Assembly: GCF_963678635.1 (NCBI RefSeq)
Contig: NC_087064.1
Coordinates: 9,895,671-9,959,670, forward strand
Source of the DNA: Symsagittifera roscoffensis
Taxonomy: Eukaryota; Xenacoelomorpha; Acoela; Convolutidae
Direction of reading: 5' to 3'
Length of the DNA stretch: 64,000 nt
Below the pieces are notes generated by a model, which saw only the letters and a list, made by a program, of their open reading frames with translations, was not told the origin of the DNA and made no database searches. Position numbers and translations under genes: made by a program. Positions 1 to 14,000 of this stretch are shown here, in pieces (the stretch's first letter is position 1; every line of letters starts with the position of its first letter).

Positions 1-1794
1 AATGAAGGCTCATGTGAAAAACGAAACGAAAGTCAATTGCTGTTCCGACCTCAATGATTTAGGAAAAAAAATTCAAACAATAAAAAAAATTGACAAAAAT
101 CGAAAAACGATCCAAGAATTAGGTGAGGAGGACGCCAAAAATTGCCAGATCAGTTTTTCTCAGCACAGACAACTTTATTGAAATTAAAAAAAAAAAATCG
201 GAATTGAACCACACTTGGTATCCTACGATGGGATTGAGTTCAGAAATTCTTCTTGTAAAGTAGGAGAAATGGTTTGACATTTTTTATTATTCACACTGTC
301 CTCATTTCTGTTATATGCTGATACAATTAAGCACTAAATTGCGGAAACATTTTTGAATCTGTGGTTTTAAATAGCGCTGTTTTAACTAAAATTGGATATT
401 TGATTTCAAATAACTCCAAATCTATTTAGTATGAATGGTACGACGAAAACCACTATTCTAATCACTAAACGCTCCGTACCTTTGTAGTTTTAGTATACCA
501 CTTCCTGTTATTACACATGTGTTGATCTCGTCACCTGTTATCAAGATCTGTTTGTAGTTTTGTTTCATTTTGGTGGTCTGCGCTTTTAAAGACACGGGTG
601 TAATACGGGTACAGGTCCTGGGCGCTGAGTGTTAAGATCTCTCTATGGCGCAACGGGTTGAATTTTCTTTAATCTCTGTGTCTATAGTTTATTAAATCAA
701 GACAACTTAATATTCGAGTATTAGTATGCGAGCTTTGGCTTATTATAAGATTATTATAGATAACGAAAAAAGTTTTATCACGAAATACCATTTCAAAAAC
801 AGACTAAGAGATGATTCCTTTTATCACGGTTTTAAGAATGCGTTTTTGCTCAATGAATATAGACGTGTTTGCATGGCATGCAAAAATTCGAGAAAACTAT
901 ACAAATCTATAAAACTGACTCTGAGCATTTTTTTTGGAAGCATTACGAGGCCAAACTGTGATAGGCGCGCAATTTGGAGTTTGCAGGTCTCTGGAATCCA
1001 GAGACAAATCTTCAAACAAATTAATTGAGATTTTTATTCATTCGCTCCAAAAACTTTCTGAGAAAATTTATGGTCCTGCCATCAAAAATCATATCGAAAA
1101 ATAGTTACTTTGGGTAGTGATCAAGGCTACTTTTATTGCTGTGTGGAACTCCCCACTACAAAAGCCAGTGAGGCAATGCACAGTTTTATGAGATGTCAAT
1201 TTTCAAAAATATAGTGTTTTGATGTCGAGAAAAGTGTTTTATTGTCAAAAATATAGTGTTTTTATGATGAGAAAAATAAAGTGTTTTGATGTCTATAAAA
1301 GATTTAGTGTTTTGATGTCGAGAAATTTTTTGGTTTTAAAGTGAAAAAAAAACCGTGTTTTCTCTCAAACTTTGTGCCGTTTTTTAATTAGCTTTAATGA
1401 TTTGAAAATAGATCTTAGTTAGATAAAATGAGCCTAACTAAGGTCAAAAAATTGAACTGAAACAATTTGAAAAAGTATTTTTTTTTTCAATTATTTTCCC
1501 ATTCCGTCTGAAAATTAGTCCTAAAATCTTTTCTCGATACCTAGACATTTTTTGGGGTTTTTTATTTTGAATCCAAATCTCTACTTTGATGTGATATATC
1601 ACTCGATATGATCTGACGTTTACTTTGGTCAGATCTGGTTTTTGGTGAAAAAAAAAACATCTTAAGCCATAGTTCTTTATCAACCCTCGAGGGTGGTGGG
1701 ACCAAAAACGTAAGATCTAAGGTATTTGTAGGCATCAAAACAAGTTTTTTGGTCTGAATCAAATTGTATCTTTGCACGTAGTATTTTGTTTCAG
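1..1794. other. Non-coding flank, probably a 5' intron of the Cobl-like gene
   Basis: I find no exon that can be supported here. Short ORFs such as 726-1028 have AT-rich, low-information translations and no recognisable motif. The stretch ends in a good splice acceptor (TTTTGTTTCAG at 1784-1794), so at least its right part should be intron. The upstream exons and promoter of the Cobl-like gene were not found; they may lie here unrecognised or outside the window. Confidence 0.5.
1199..1330. repeat. Short degenerate tandem repeat (AGTGTTTTGATGTCGAGAAA)
   Basis: The unit AGTGTTTTGATGTCGAGAAA or a close variant occurs about four times between 1210 and 1330, separated by A/T-rich spacers. It lies in non-coding DNA upstream of the first recognised exon. 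No function is suggested. Confidence 0.55.
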
Positions 1795-2026
1795 CACCTC
1801 TGTTTACGAAGTGGTTTCGCGGCTGGCGAGCGAGTACGAGTTCGACCCCACCCGAGTTGTCGTCACTCACAAGGGGGACGAACTGCCCCCTGCGGCTGTG
1901 TTGCTCGCAGACATATCACCCGATGGCACTCTCCGGCTGTCCTTCCGAAAACACAAAGGGAACACGCGGGCGGGCGGCAACGGGACAAACAGCGCGGCAA
2001 ACAAGTATAACACAGCGCCACAGAAG
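1795..2026 (+). CDS. Cobl-like exon 1 seen: first ubiquitin-like segment
   Basis: Acceptor TTTTGTTTCAG precedes it and donor AAG|GTTAGT follows. It enters one base before a codon start and ends on a complete codon. The protein contains VYEVVSRLASEYEFDPTR, then VVVTHKGDELPP and LLADISPDGTLRLSF. The helix-then-strand pattern resembles the N-terminal ubiquitin-like fold of Cobl. It is markedly GC-richer than the flanks. Confidence 0.75.
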
Positions 2027-5000
2027 GTTAGTAAATTCTAACTTTATCTACAAAACTATTCGCATCTGTTGTATATATGGGATTATAAGATGCGGAGGGT
2101 TACTGCAACCCAGTATTGTGATTGTTACTTTTAGGGTTAGAAGCAATAATCACAAGGTTAACTTGCTACAGCAGAAAAAAAAGAAAAAAAATGTCAGATT
2201 TTTTATTGAACAAATTAATTACCTAAATTCATTAAATTTTCAGCCCTATTTTGCCATAAAGCTAATTTCTGCAACTTTCTGTGAGTGTGGTAAAAATAGC
2301 GTCTGTGGCACTTTTTGGTAAAACTTTTTTAAACCAAAACCTTGGATTTTTGGTGCGTGCTTCTTCCTTAAAACTAAAATGTTTTGGCGCCACATGCGCA
2401 TTGGAAAAAATTGAGAGATTCGGCCCGAAGTTCTTCTCCTAAAACAGTACCAAAGGGGGGGTCGAAAACTGTTGTTCCCTCTTTGATCTTAAGTTCAAAA
2501 TTTTCCATTGATTTCCTCGATTAAGAGGAACACTTGTCGATGATGACTATCATAAATGATCCGAAGCTCCGCAACCGTGAACAATTCTTTTGTTCATTTT
2601 GTCTTTCTCTTTTCAGTACACTACACTACCAACATTCTTTCGCTCAATCATCTATTTTGGTGTATTTTTTTTCACGTCATTTTTTTACATAATAGAACAC
2701 AATATACAAATTTTATATTGATTTTGTTCTGTTAGTTTGGTAAGATTGGTAATAGAATCTGCAAAGCCCTCTAGAATAATATCAAACTTGACTGGTTCAG
2801 TAATTTATTTGCTATTGTTTAATATTTACTACTGCTAGCTAATCAAGTTATTTATTGCTTAAATGGTAGAATAGTTTGTGATGAAGTTCATTATTTTTGC
2901 AACTTTTGCCTTATCGTGATATAATTACACACAATATAATGAGTTTTACCAAAAACTTGAAAGTATTTAATCGGCAGGAGATGATTTTAGAACGCGATAA
3001 ATTCAGTTAAAAGTTTCAATTTTCGATACATTCAACTTGTTTACATGGTTGGAAAATGAAAATTCATTCTAAGAAGGTACGAAGAGTTTTCATTTTAATT
3101 TTTTAATTATGTATTTATGTATAATTTTCTTTTTCTATATGTTTTAATCAAGAATATATTTATGATTTTTTTTCTTTGTTTTCTAGCTCGACCAAATTGA
3201 TTTCCTTGCTCTGTAAACATTTTTCCAAAATTTTTTGTTCTCGTGGCAGTTTATTTTAAAGAACTGGACAGTCCGTATATTGTTCCTTTCACTCATAAAT
3301 AAATCGTCTCTATGTAAAAAGTATCAAAACTGTTGTTTTTTGGCACTTTTTTTGAATGTTTTGACTCGCTCGCCGCATAGAAAAAACTACAAAGTTGATG
3401 GACAAAAAATATACGTAATAAAAAGTACAAAAAAGGACTTTTGTGTGTTCAGAGGTTTGTTCGCCCCAAATTTAAATTACGAAATGTGAAGTTTCAATTG
3501 ATAAACCTGAATAGCTATTAGATGTTTCCTTCTTGAAATTTTTTGAAAAAGTTTCTTTGCGAAATATTTCTAGAAGCTAGCCAATGGGGTTTTCTTGTTA
3601 TTTTAGCACATGCAGCATGAAATGAACAACAACCACGGTGGGTACTCGACCGAGAAGACTTCAAAGAAAGCTCTCGGTGCATCCACCGACAACGCCCCCT
3701 CCGAAGGCAAACCAGTGGGACCACCTCAACAGGTTAAAAACACAAAGGCGAAGCGGAGCTTGGCAACACTTGCAATTTGAAAAAACAAATCGAGCTACAA
3801 GATAGTGAATGACAAAAAAGACAGAAGTCAAAAATTTCCGAACAGAAAAACACTTGAAAAAATTACTTAAAAAATTTCATATTTTGAGCCGAAACTGTTA
3901 TCATATAAAATATTGTAAGTTTCAAAAGTTTCTACGACCCATCCAAATGGAAACACATAAATGCATACGGATATAATTTGCCCTCGAAACTACGCAGTAT
4001 AAGTTGACTTAGTACATTTAACATAAACTGATACTTAATTTAAAAAAAAACGAAAAAAAAAGAAAAAATGACTCAAAATCAGATTTGGTAAATTTATAAG
4101 GTAAACTTTCAGTTACAGCAAAAACTGTTTAAATTGGAATAAAACCCATGCTTTATAAATAAACCAATAAAAACCCTCGCAGTCAAAAACTAGCAGAAAC
4201 TAGCACGAAAACCACGAACCCGAAAACAAATTGATAATTTTTAAGATAATTACAACCTGAAACAGGCTTTAAATAATTACTACATAAGTAATACTAGCTT
4301 TATTTGAATTTTCAAGAACTTGAGCATCTCAGAAGATGAATGAGTCGAGGTGATGAATGAGTCCTGTGAATAAAGTTGTTTACGGGAAAAAAATGTCTAG
4401 TACCCGATTGCAATACCCTGGCTTATCGCAACGGTAATAATTAGAAAATATATTGTTCGAAGCGTCTTTCAAGCTAGGCTCTTCATCCTTTCCCCCACCT
4501 GCAATCTTTTTATTAAAACTTTTGTGTACTTTGTCCGATTCTTATGAAAATAAGGGCGATGAATAATAAGGTTAATCGAAACATATTTGTTCCAAATGTT
4601 TTGCCTTGTAAAAGCACTCGTTAATTCATAAAACTGATACTTATTTGAAGTATGTGGGAGAAAAAAGACCCCCCCCCCCAAAAAAAAAGCCAAAACCAAT
4701 CTAGTCTTTGTAATTTCTGAAAGATAAATGCAAGGTCAATTAGCATTTTCTAAGAATAAAGCAAAATTTGAAAATCGAATCGATAAGCAATCTATCGGAA
4801 ATGCAAAATCAAGGTTCTCCTTGCTACCTGAATGGTATTTTTTTGGAATTTTTTGCGCAAAATTAAGCAAAAGGGGGGCAATTAGGCGCCATTATTTCAT
4901 GACTTGAATGTGTTCAACTTTAGGTGAAAGTTGACGTCACGATTCCCGAGCTGAACAACAAAATGGTCATCAGAATCAGTCCTCTCTTAACATGCAGAGA

Positions 5001-8000
5001 TTTATTGAACATCGTCTGCCATAACAAGAAGTTAGATAAGAGTCAACGGGAGATCCGATTGGCCAATGGACCTGCTCCGAATGTGGCGTCGTCCTCGCAG
5101 CCAATCAACGACATCTCACGACTGGTTGTAACTGTCGGAGTTTCCTTTGTCGTGTGTCAAGGTAAAATAATCAAATTTCCTCTCGGCTGATGTCGTGACA
5201 TCATCATCGGACCGTCTTGCTACTTCGATTTTATAGTTTTTGGGCAACAACAAGTCAGAATCTTTTTCTCATATAATGTTAATATTAAAAAGCCTTCCAG
5301 GGCTGATTTGTCGAGTCAGTTTTGGAATAGCTCAGTTTTGTTTCTTTTCAAGGTCGTCCTTACCTAATCCATACAAGGTAAGTTTGGTGGCTTTCTGTTG
5401 TTTATGTTAATCAGTGCCTCGATTATTTAGTTTCCGTTGTGTGAAAAATAAATTGACTGATTCTTTTCAGTTTTTAATTTTTGTTTTAATTTTTTTGGCA
5501 AGTTTTGTATATATAGAAGTTGATGTACCTTCTTTGTTAAGTTTTAATGAGTACCTTACCATATCGAAATGCGGCAGTGTTTTCTACGCCCTGTCTAATT
5601 CTTTATGTAATCAGTGTCTACTTTTGGAGAATATAGACATTAAAAAACGAGAAAGATCACTTATGTAAATGTTGTTCTTTGTTTCATCACAGCCTCCCGC
5701 AGTATCAATGGCCCCCTTGCAAATGGCAGTGAACATCAGCTTCATATGAGTACACCCCAATCCCACTCCAATACCCTCGGACTCCCAACATCATCAGGAG
5801 CAGCAGCAACAGGACGCAGACTGGAGATGTCCGCGCCCTCGACTCCACTTTACGGGACCAAGGAGAAGAAGAAACGATTGTCCTTTTTTGGCCTCATGAA
5901 AGGCAAGAGTCGCAACAAGGCAAGTTCTTACTGAGCAAATTTAATTGGAAACTCTTCTTTTTTTAAATTGCTCTGTATTTAGGCTCCTTAGATTTAGCTT
6001 TATAAACAAAAACATCAAAACTGGTAGCTCAACTTTTCTTGGATAATGTATGAAATAAGAGTTTTTACTGAAAAGTAGCGGCGTGCGCTCATCTCCAAAT
6101 TTCGGCAACCAAACAATTCAAAGTATAGTGAAAAGAATTTTTTGATAGAGGAAAATTGCTTTTTTCCAGAACGACGACATATACGCTAGTGGTCCGTTCG
6201 ACCCTTTCTCCAACAGTCCCGCTACTACCTCCTCTCCGATCCAAGTGGGGGAACTGAGAAAGAAACTCCAACACAGTCCATCACTTGATGGAGTGCTGGA
6301 CGAGCCGTTTTCGACCTCCCTCCGAGAGACCCCCTCTCGACCCCTCCCCCTTCAGCATAGTACTCATTTCGGGGGCAGTGATTTTGACATCACTACTTCC
6401 TCGTCTACACGGGTGGGAGCTGGAGGAGTAAATGACGTCAGTTCGTCTATGATTGATCACACGATTCTGCCGACGGTTCTGAGTCACCCGACAACCAACA
6501 CCAGTTCCTCCTCTAATTTGCAATCTTTTGCTCCGGTGAGATTTTGAGGTGCTGTTCTCATAACAGGATGACCAAATGGGCGAAAATTTTAAGTCAATCA
6601 TTATCGTTTAAACTGTGCAAAACTTGCTCATTTTCTCGTTCACTTCTTTCGAACTTTTGAATACGGAACTTTGAGTGACTGACATAATTATCAGGCATTC
6701 GTTCCTTGTGGCATTAGGGACTCTCCCATTTTTAGGAAAAATGTTTGCTCTAACCTTATTTAACCGAAGTTGAGGACTTGATGCTTTCAAAAATTTGTCC
6801 TCAATGTTTTTACAGAGGTTAAATTTTTTCAGCTCGTAAGAATTGAGAACCAATTTTTTTTCGTCTAATTTTTTTAAAACATTTTTGTGTGCGTTGATCA
6901 CAGAAAATCTCAGACAAACAAACAGTTTCTGCAGATTTTGTCGTATATACCAGTTTTATATGTTTCAGATGTCCAAACATCGAAGCGCTGAAAACGTGTC
7001 ATCTGCTATCAACGGCATTCAAAAATCCTCTCCGACTTCGCCCGAAGGCAAAGAAGTCGGGACGAACAGCCGAATCAACTCAAATGACGACGAAGACGCG
7101 AATTCCGACTTCAGCGGAGGCTTCAACATGGCCGATGTTAAAATATACGAAGATTTGCCATCTCCTTCGTCTAATTTTGATCCTACTGAAAGTGCAGGTA
7201 ACTCGCCCCACACCCCCGCCGGACTCGTCCCGGCAACAGGGGCGAGAAAAGACATTCGACTTAGAAAGCGACAGCCGAATGGAGCATCGATGGGTCTGGC
7301 GCGGTCTAACTTGAGAGTGATGTCCTATTCTTCAACCCCTGACATTGTTACTGACGTTGAAAGAAATTTCGACTCCTACGATCAGCATAAAAATTCAAGG
7401 CAGGCACTTTTTTATTGTGGTTTTCGTGCATTTTTTGCTGTGTCGTTTATTTTTTTTATAAGCGTGGTCATCAATTTTTGTGTTTTTTTTCTGACAGCTG
7501 AGTTTTGCTGAAAACTACTCATGTATTTTGCATGATCAATGGTTTTAGTGTATTTTTTTTGCTCCGAAAGCAGAATTTCGACGAAAAAAAATATGAATTT
7601 TCCAAGAGATAACTATTATTTCAAAAAAGCTCCTCAATGCTTTTTGCTCCAACCATTTGAAAAATGGGGAAGAACTTTGTATTCGGGTGTTTTAGTTTTT
7701 TCTTTTTTTTTGCTTTCCATACAAAACCAGCTACCACAAATACCAATCGGAAAAAGTTGAGTGGTAGATAAATAATTTGGAATTTTTGAATTTGGATTTT
7801 TTGATTTTTCGTCTTAGTTCGAGCGAATAGAGCAAGCCAGCAGGCTTACAACAGCTGAATCATGCCTAGTTAAAGACCTTAAAACTTTAATTTTAAGCAA
7901 GTAAAACTAATTGTTGGAGTTTTTTTAGCTTCACTTTGGGAACCAAACCTTCAAAAAATTCAAAAATTTTCTGCAAAAAAACTTTGAAATTTTTTGACCA

Positions 8001-11000
8001 GTTTGCATATATTACTATGACTGTCTAATAAGCCTAACTTATATTTTTACGTCAGATCTTTTTATCACACTAAGCAGAAAAAATTCCACAAATTTGGAAG
8101 AAAAAATTTCTAAAACGTCTAGTTTTCTAACGACTATGGTCAGAACATTCTGGGCTACTTGCACAGTAACCGAAGTTGCACAGTAACCGAATATCCGTTT
8201 TTCATATTCTTATTTGAGTATACCTATATTTATCATCATAATACGGCGTTTGCAGATAACATTTGAATTCCAGAGGTGGCGGTCAAAAAAGCTAAAACAG
8301 TCGTTTAATAAGAAGACCAAATAAGATTTCAATCTAGTTTCAATGAAACAAAAGGTAAGCATTCATGGACTTACACAGTCAAATTCCATTCCAGCAATGA
8401 AGCTAAATCTGGTTGAAGCAAGAACAAAAAATTCAATATTTTCCCAACATAAAGCCGTCAATTTCAATCCCCATATCCAAGGATATTTTTATTTTACGTT
8501 CATTGAAACCGGTAAAAAATCTGAAATTTTACTTCATCGCAAAAAAACTAAAATCGAGATTTTATTTTGTGTCTAAAACCTCTATTTTTTAAATATTTGA
8601 TTTCATCTCAAAATCTCCACTTTGGAATTTTAATTTGATTCAATCTGTTTTTAGTCTCAAATTTGAGGGAAGACACGGCGACGACTACGATTTAACACTG
8701 TCATCTGACCTGCTGTTAGGCCCCTCCTCCTCCCCCCGCACTTCGGTGCCTCGGAAACTAGCCGAGCCAGGGGGCAGTGTGGGTCTGAGCGGGGGACCTC
8801 CCAGACGAAAAGCGCCCCCACCCCCTCCTAAGAAAACAGCCACATTGTCGGGGGAGGATATTTACGGTGTTAACAGGTTTGTTTGTTTTTCATCAATCAA
8901 TTCAGTTTTCAAAATTTTTTAGAAATGATTTTAGGAAAACTTAGAACAAAATTTCTTTTATTTATAGGTTAAAATTTTCAGTTTAAGTTTTCCAAGATTC
9001 CTAAAACATAAAATTTCAAATTGCAGGGAAACGCCTGTAAGTTAAAATTTTCTGTATAATTTTGTCGAAAACTCCGAAACTTAATTAAAATCACATGGAA
9101 ACAAAGTTTCATTCAAGTTTAAATTTTCAGCAAGTGATAATAAGACAGAAAATATGAATGTAAAAGGTTCTTTGTGCCTTGATGAACAAGTAATAATACA
9201 TATATTATGTTTTTATAGTAACGGATTATCTGTTGAATCTATGTCGGAGCTATCCGCGGACCCGCCTGCAATCCCGAAACGAATGGCTCTCGGCAATCAA
9301 GTCGACACTTTCAGTAAGTACACGCCACAGCCACTTCCTCGAGTGTCCTCGTTGCAAACCGCTCGAGGCGAGTTACCTCCAAGTGTTGTCAAAATTAGAC
9401 AACGTCATCAAAACGAAAACAGTGGAAGAGCGGTGGACTCGAACCGACGCCAAACGATCGGCGGATCGTCTGTTTACCCGTCTCAAAAAAACGAAGATAT
9501 GAATTATGGGGAAGGGCAAGAAAGTGAACTGGTAATTCCGCGCCCTCCCCACGAAACGCCTCCGTCGGCGAGGGGACTGAGGTCAAAGCGTCGTCCGTTG
9601 TCGACATGTGAGTCCGTTTGTTCGTGTGTGCATTCCGGGTATGCCTCCAGCGTGGCTGGGAGAGGCGGTGGAGAGGGATCAAATGTGGACTTGTGCTCCC
9701 AGTGCTGCTCCTGTCGCAGTTCGAATATTACTCTATTGGCAGAAAACGACAATGGTGAGTTTGACTTAATTACACAAGCAATGCTTGTGTTAAAGTATGA
9801 ACTATCTTTTTTTTTCAACCTAAGTCGCAAATATTGTTGGGACGCAGATACTGTTGCGATAAAATGTGTTCATTTTGATCAATAACCAGCTATTTAGTAC
9901 AGCCAATGCTAAGGATTTTAACACAGGCTATTATTGTTGCGACTTTCGTAACAAAAGTAACGGAATATTTGTGCTCGGGGTACTTTTTTTTCTTCAGACA
10001 AATTTCGATTTTTTAACTGGCCATTTTTAACGGAATTTTTTTTTTATTTAATAAAAAATATTGTTGCCCTGAGCTTAAATTTGGAAAGATATTTCACCTG
10101 TGATATTTTTTATAAAGTTATTGTTCCGACTTTCCAAAAAACGGAATATTTATGCTCGGTGTGGTTTTTTTATTCAGTCAATTTTCGGCAAGCGAAATAA
10201 CAATTTTTAACAAAAATTGTTTATCTCCCGTTCGAGATATGGACTCCTTAAAGTCAAACTTAAAAAGTTATCTCAATTCCGATCATTTTTTGCAAAGTTC
10301 TGGGAGTTTGAAAATTGCCAATTTGACCAAGCGCTGGACTAATTTATGTGCGATTTGAACATTTTATTCATAATGTTGAAAACGTAACGCGAATTATTTA
10401 TGCGTGGCGAATCATCCCGCTCAACAAATCGTTTAAAATTGAACTAGCGTTTAACGCACCTCCGGTGCTTAGAAATTTTTTGACAGCTCATGAAAAACTG
10501 CATATATTGGAAACAACATCTGCAAACTTTTAGTGTACTCTGACTACACCCAATTACTCACATTTGCCACATTTGCAACCACTGAGAGTACCTGAGAGCA
10601 CCCTACTATAGGGTTAGGAATTCAAAATGTTGTGATTTTTTTAAACCTTAGTTTTCCGGAAAAAAAAATGAAAAAAACGTCATATCTCGAAAAGTAAAAG
10701 GATCTGAGCATTCATATTAAGAGGCAAGATTTGAGACGGCAGGGTGTACGCTGACAATAAGATTGTAACTTCATCGAGTTAGTAGTTTCAAGTTTTTTGA
10801 ATTTCTTTGTAGGTAAGTTCTTGGTCGGAAACTAAAAGCATCTGAGCACTCGCATTTGCCAAAATTTGCAAATCTTTAGAGTGCCCTGACAACACCGAAC
10901 TACAGCGTTGGGAATTTCAGATTTTTAAAAACTAATCATAATTTAAAATTTCTGAAGAAATCACAAAAAACGTCATATCACGAAAACTACAAAGAATTGA

Positions 11001-14000
11001 GCAGTCATAGTTAGAGGCAAGATTCGCAATCCTTGAGAGTACTCTGACAGGACCTAACTACAGGGTTGGGAATTTCAGATTTTAAAAAAAGTATAATAAT
11101 AAATTAAGATTTCTGAAAGTTTTTGAAAAAAATCTCAAAAAATGTCATATCTCGAAAACTACAAAGAATTGAGTAATCATATTTAGAGGCAAGATTCACG
11201 ATCCTTGTTAGTGCTCTGACAGTACCCAACTACAGGGTTGGGAGTTTCAGATTTAAAAAAATCATATTTTAAGTTTTTTGAAAATTTTTGAATAAATCAC
11301 AAAAAACGTCATATCTCGAAAACTACAAAGATTTGAGCAGTCAAATTTGGACGCATGATTCGCAATCTCTGAGATTACTCTGACAGGACCCAACTACAGG
11401 GTTGGGAATTTCAGATTTTGCGAAAAAAAAATATAAGTTTTCTAAAAAATTTTGAAAAAATCACAAAAAAACGTCATATCTCGAAACCTACAAGGATTTA
11501 AACAGTCATTTTTGGAGGCAAGATTTGTAACTCCTTAAGTAATCTGACAGCACCCAACTACAGGGTTGGGAACTTCAAGTTTGGTAAAATATTTTGTTAT
11601 TTTTAAATTTCTGAAAATTTATTGAAAAATCTCAAAAATCGTCTCATCTCGTTAACCAAAATGATCCGGGCATTCAAAATTGGAAGCCAAATTTGCAACC
11701 CCTAATTCGATATTGGGCTGCTTAATTTAAACTCGGTAAAATAACTACTAAAATCAAATTGGAAAATCAAAAAAAAAATCTTAACCATTGCATTATACGA
11801 TATAGCTTAAACATGCAAGAATAATACGTTGAAAAAGCTTAAACATGGCGAGATAGTGAAGCCCGCTTTCAAATATAAAATAGATTAAGACTATAGCTAA
11901 TCAATTGTATCAATTCGTACGACTCAAATTTTTACAATTGATCTTTGATATTGTCCAAACTTTATAGGTTTTCACTATTTTTTTTCCCAAAAACTATTTG
12001 ATAGAGATTAAGGGGCATAGTAGGAACATATGGGCTTTGCCTTGATATACAAGCAATCTTGTTGGGGTTGAAAAGTTGCCATTTTGGCCAACTTGGGACA
12101 ATTAACGCGCGATATGTTAACGCGTAAGAGGAGATTTAATCCGTCATAGAAATCGTTCCAAATCGGTTGAAGGAAGCTTATGCCAGATTTGATTTGATAC
12201 TAGGAGCAAAACTCATCACTTTGTATTCAATCTGGCGTGTGAGTTTTCACAAAAAATCTCAAACTAAAAAAAAATCATTTTTTTATTACATTTATTTTTT
12301 TCATGTTGTTACTGCTCCTTAGACTGCTCTATAAATTGAGACATGTTAGTTGGGAAATTTCTTTTTTTGTTAATTTGACTGGTACTGCCAAAGCGTCATA
12401 ATTGTGCGTCACTTGAGAAATTTTGTAGACTCAAAGTTTTACTCTTTCAGTTTTCCCAGTAGCGTTATCGGTCATATTTTTGCTTGTGTATGCGAAGTAT
12501 AACTTTGCATATGTGTCTATGTTTTCTTTGCTGACTTCAGTGTCAAAATAAATAAGTTTGGAAGGAATAGCACCCGCACAATTAGCGAGATTTTTGAAAG
12601 GCTCAAAAATACAGGTAGAAAAATAAACGACAATTTTTGCAAAAATGTGCAATTTTGGTACTTCGGCAGAGCTCTAAAAATTAAAACCCTTGACTTAAGA
12701 AAAGTCAGCAACAATTTTCAAACCACTTTTCTGTCAAAAAACTGGCTTTCTTTTTGTCAAAAAACTGAATATGCCATTAATCATTGATGTTTTTTTTTGC
12801 GTGTTTGTACAACTGATTGCTTTTGGGGTTTTACCTGATTTTTTTTCTAGACAACATGTCTGACGTCATCAGCATCCGATCGGAGACTTCGAGTCTCGAT
12901 CACTTCGGAGTGGAGATGGATAACATGGTAGCCATGGCTGAATTTGCACTCTCAGATCCGAATTTGAATCTCAAAATGGAAGACCTGGATAGCCATTCAC
13001 CCCTGGACAGTACGACCCTGGATAGCAATATGAAGTATAACACAGTGCAGACCTGGCGACAGGGTGTGGCCGCCGGGGGAGGGGTCGGGGGTAGCAGCGT
13101 GTCTCTTGCAACTACTGCTTCCAGTGGTCAAGCCACTCCAAAAGCGGTTACTCCCGTGAATATGGTTAGTTTTTGAGAAAGAGAGAGGGGGGGGGGGGGG
13201 GTTCTTATTATAGAAGCAGCAAATCTTGCTCCAAACAAATTCAACCAGACAACCGTCCCGAGACGGTCCAAAACTTGTTGATTTGCCAGCTTGACTTTTG
13301 CAGCTTTTCAAGTACTGAGAGTGGGTAAAACAGTTTTCAGTCCTTACGTTTTTGATGTGAGGAATTCCCCAGAGTTTGCGTTGACACTTCGAATCCTTCA
13401 GTTTTTACCAGCTTCGAGGAGTTTTTAAAGCGAAATTTCAATGAAGTTTGAAATTTTTTTCTTCTTGTATTAAACTAGGTTTTCTTGACATTTGGTATCA
13501 TTGGTGGTTTCTTTTAAATTATTTTTTCATTTGTGCTGATAGCAAATGTAATTTTAGAGTAGAGAGAATTTTGGACTCCCTGATTTTCAAAGATGCACTC
13601 CTGGTGAACTGAAATCTGTGTACGAATCGCTTGTGCAGCGCCTCGACGAGGTGAAGTCACAACTTGTCCTGGTCGGCGAATGCGATTGGCTGACTCAATA
13701 TGGCCAATCAAAATCAGTTCAGACTGAAGATAACAAAGATGTCGGCAATATGAATTCAATTGAACCTCCTCCTAAATTTACAGACAATGAGAACACTTCA
13801 GCAGAAGCGAGTCGTGAAGGTACCAGGAGGTCGAAACCCGCTCGAAAACGAACAAAATCTAAAGAACGGTTGTCGAAAGAATTCGATGAGTATCGCATTA
13901 AGCCGAAAGAATCGGAAAGCGAAGAAATAGACGAAAATGTAGAAGTTGCAGTGAAGAAACCTGTCAATCAGCAAAGTAAATGGAGACCAATCGAATCTTT

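Noticed and set aside
640..670. tRNA-like sequence CTATGGCGCAACGGGTTGAA
   Set aside because: It resembles part of an A box only. No B box or cloverleaf could be drawn, so not called as tRNA or SINE.
726..1028. 100-codon ORF
   Set aside because: AT-rich composition, no motif, no splice or polyadenylation context. Chance ORF.
10540..11715. CRISPR-like array
   Set aside because: Units are long, contiguous and degenerate with no constant short repeat and unique spacers, and the context is a eukaryotic intron.
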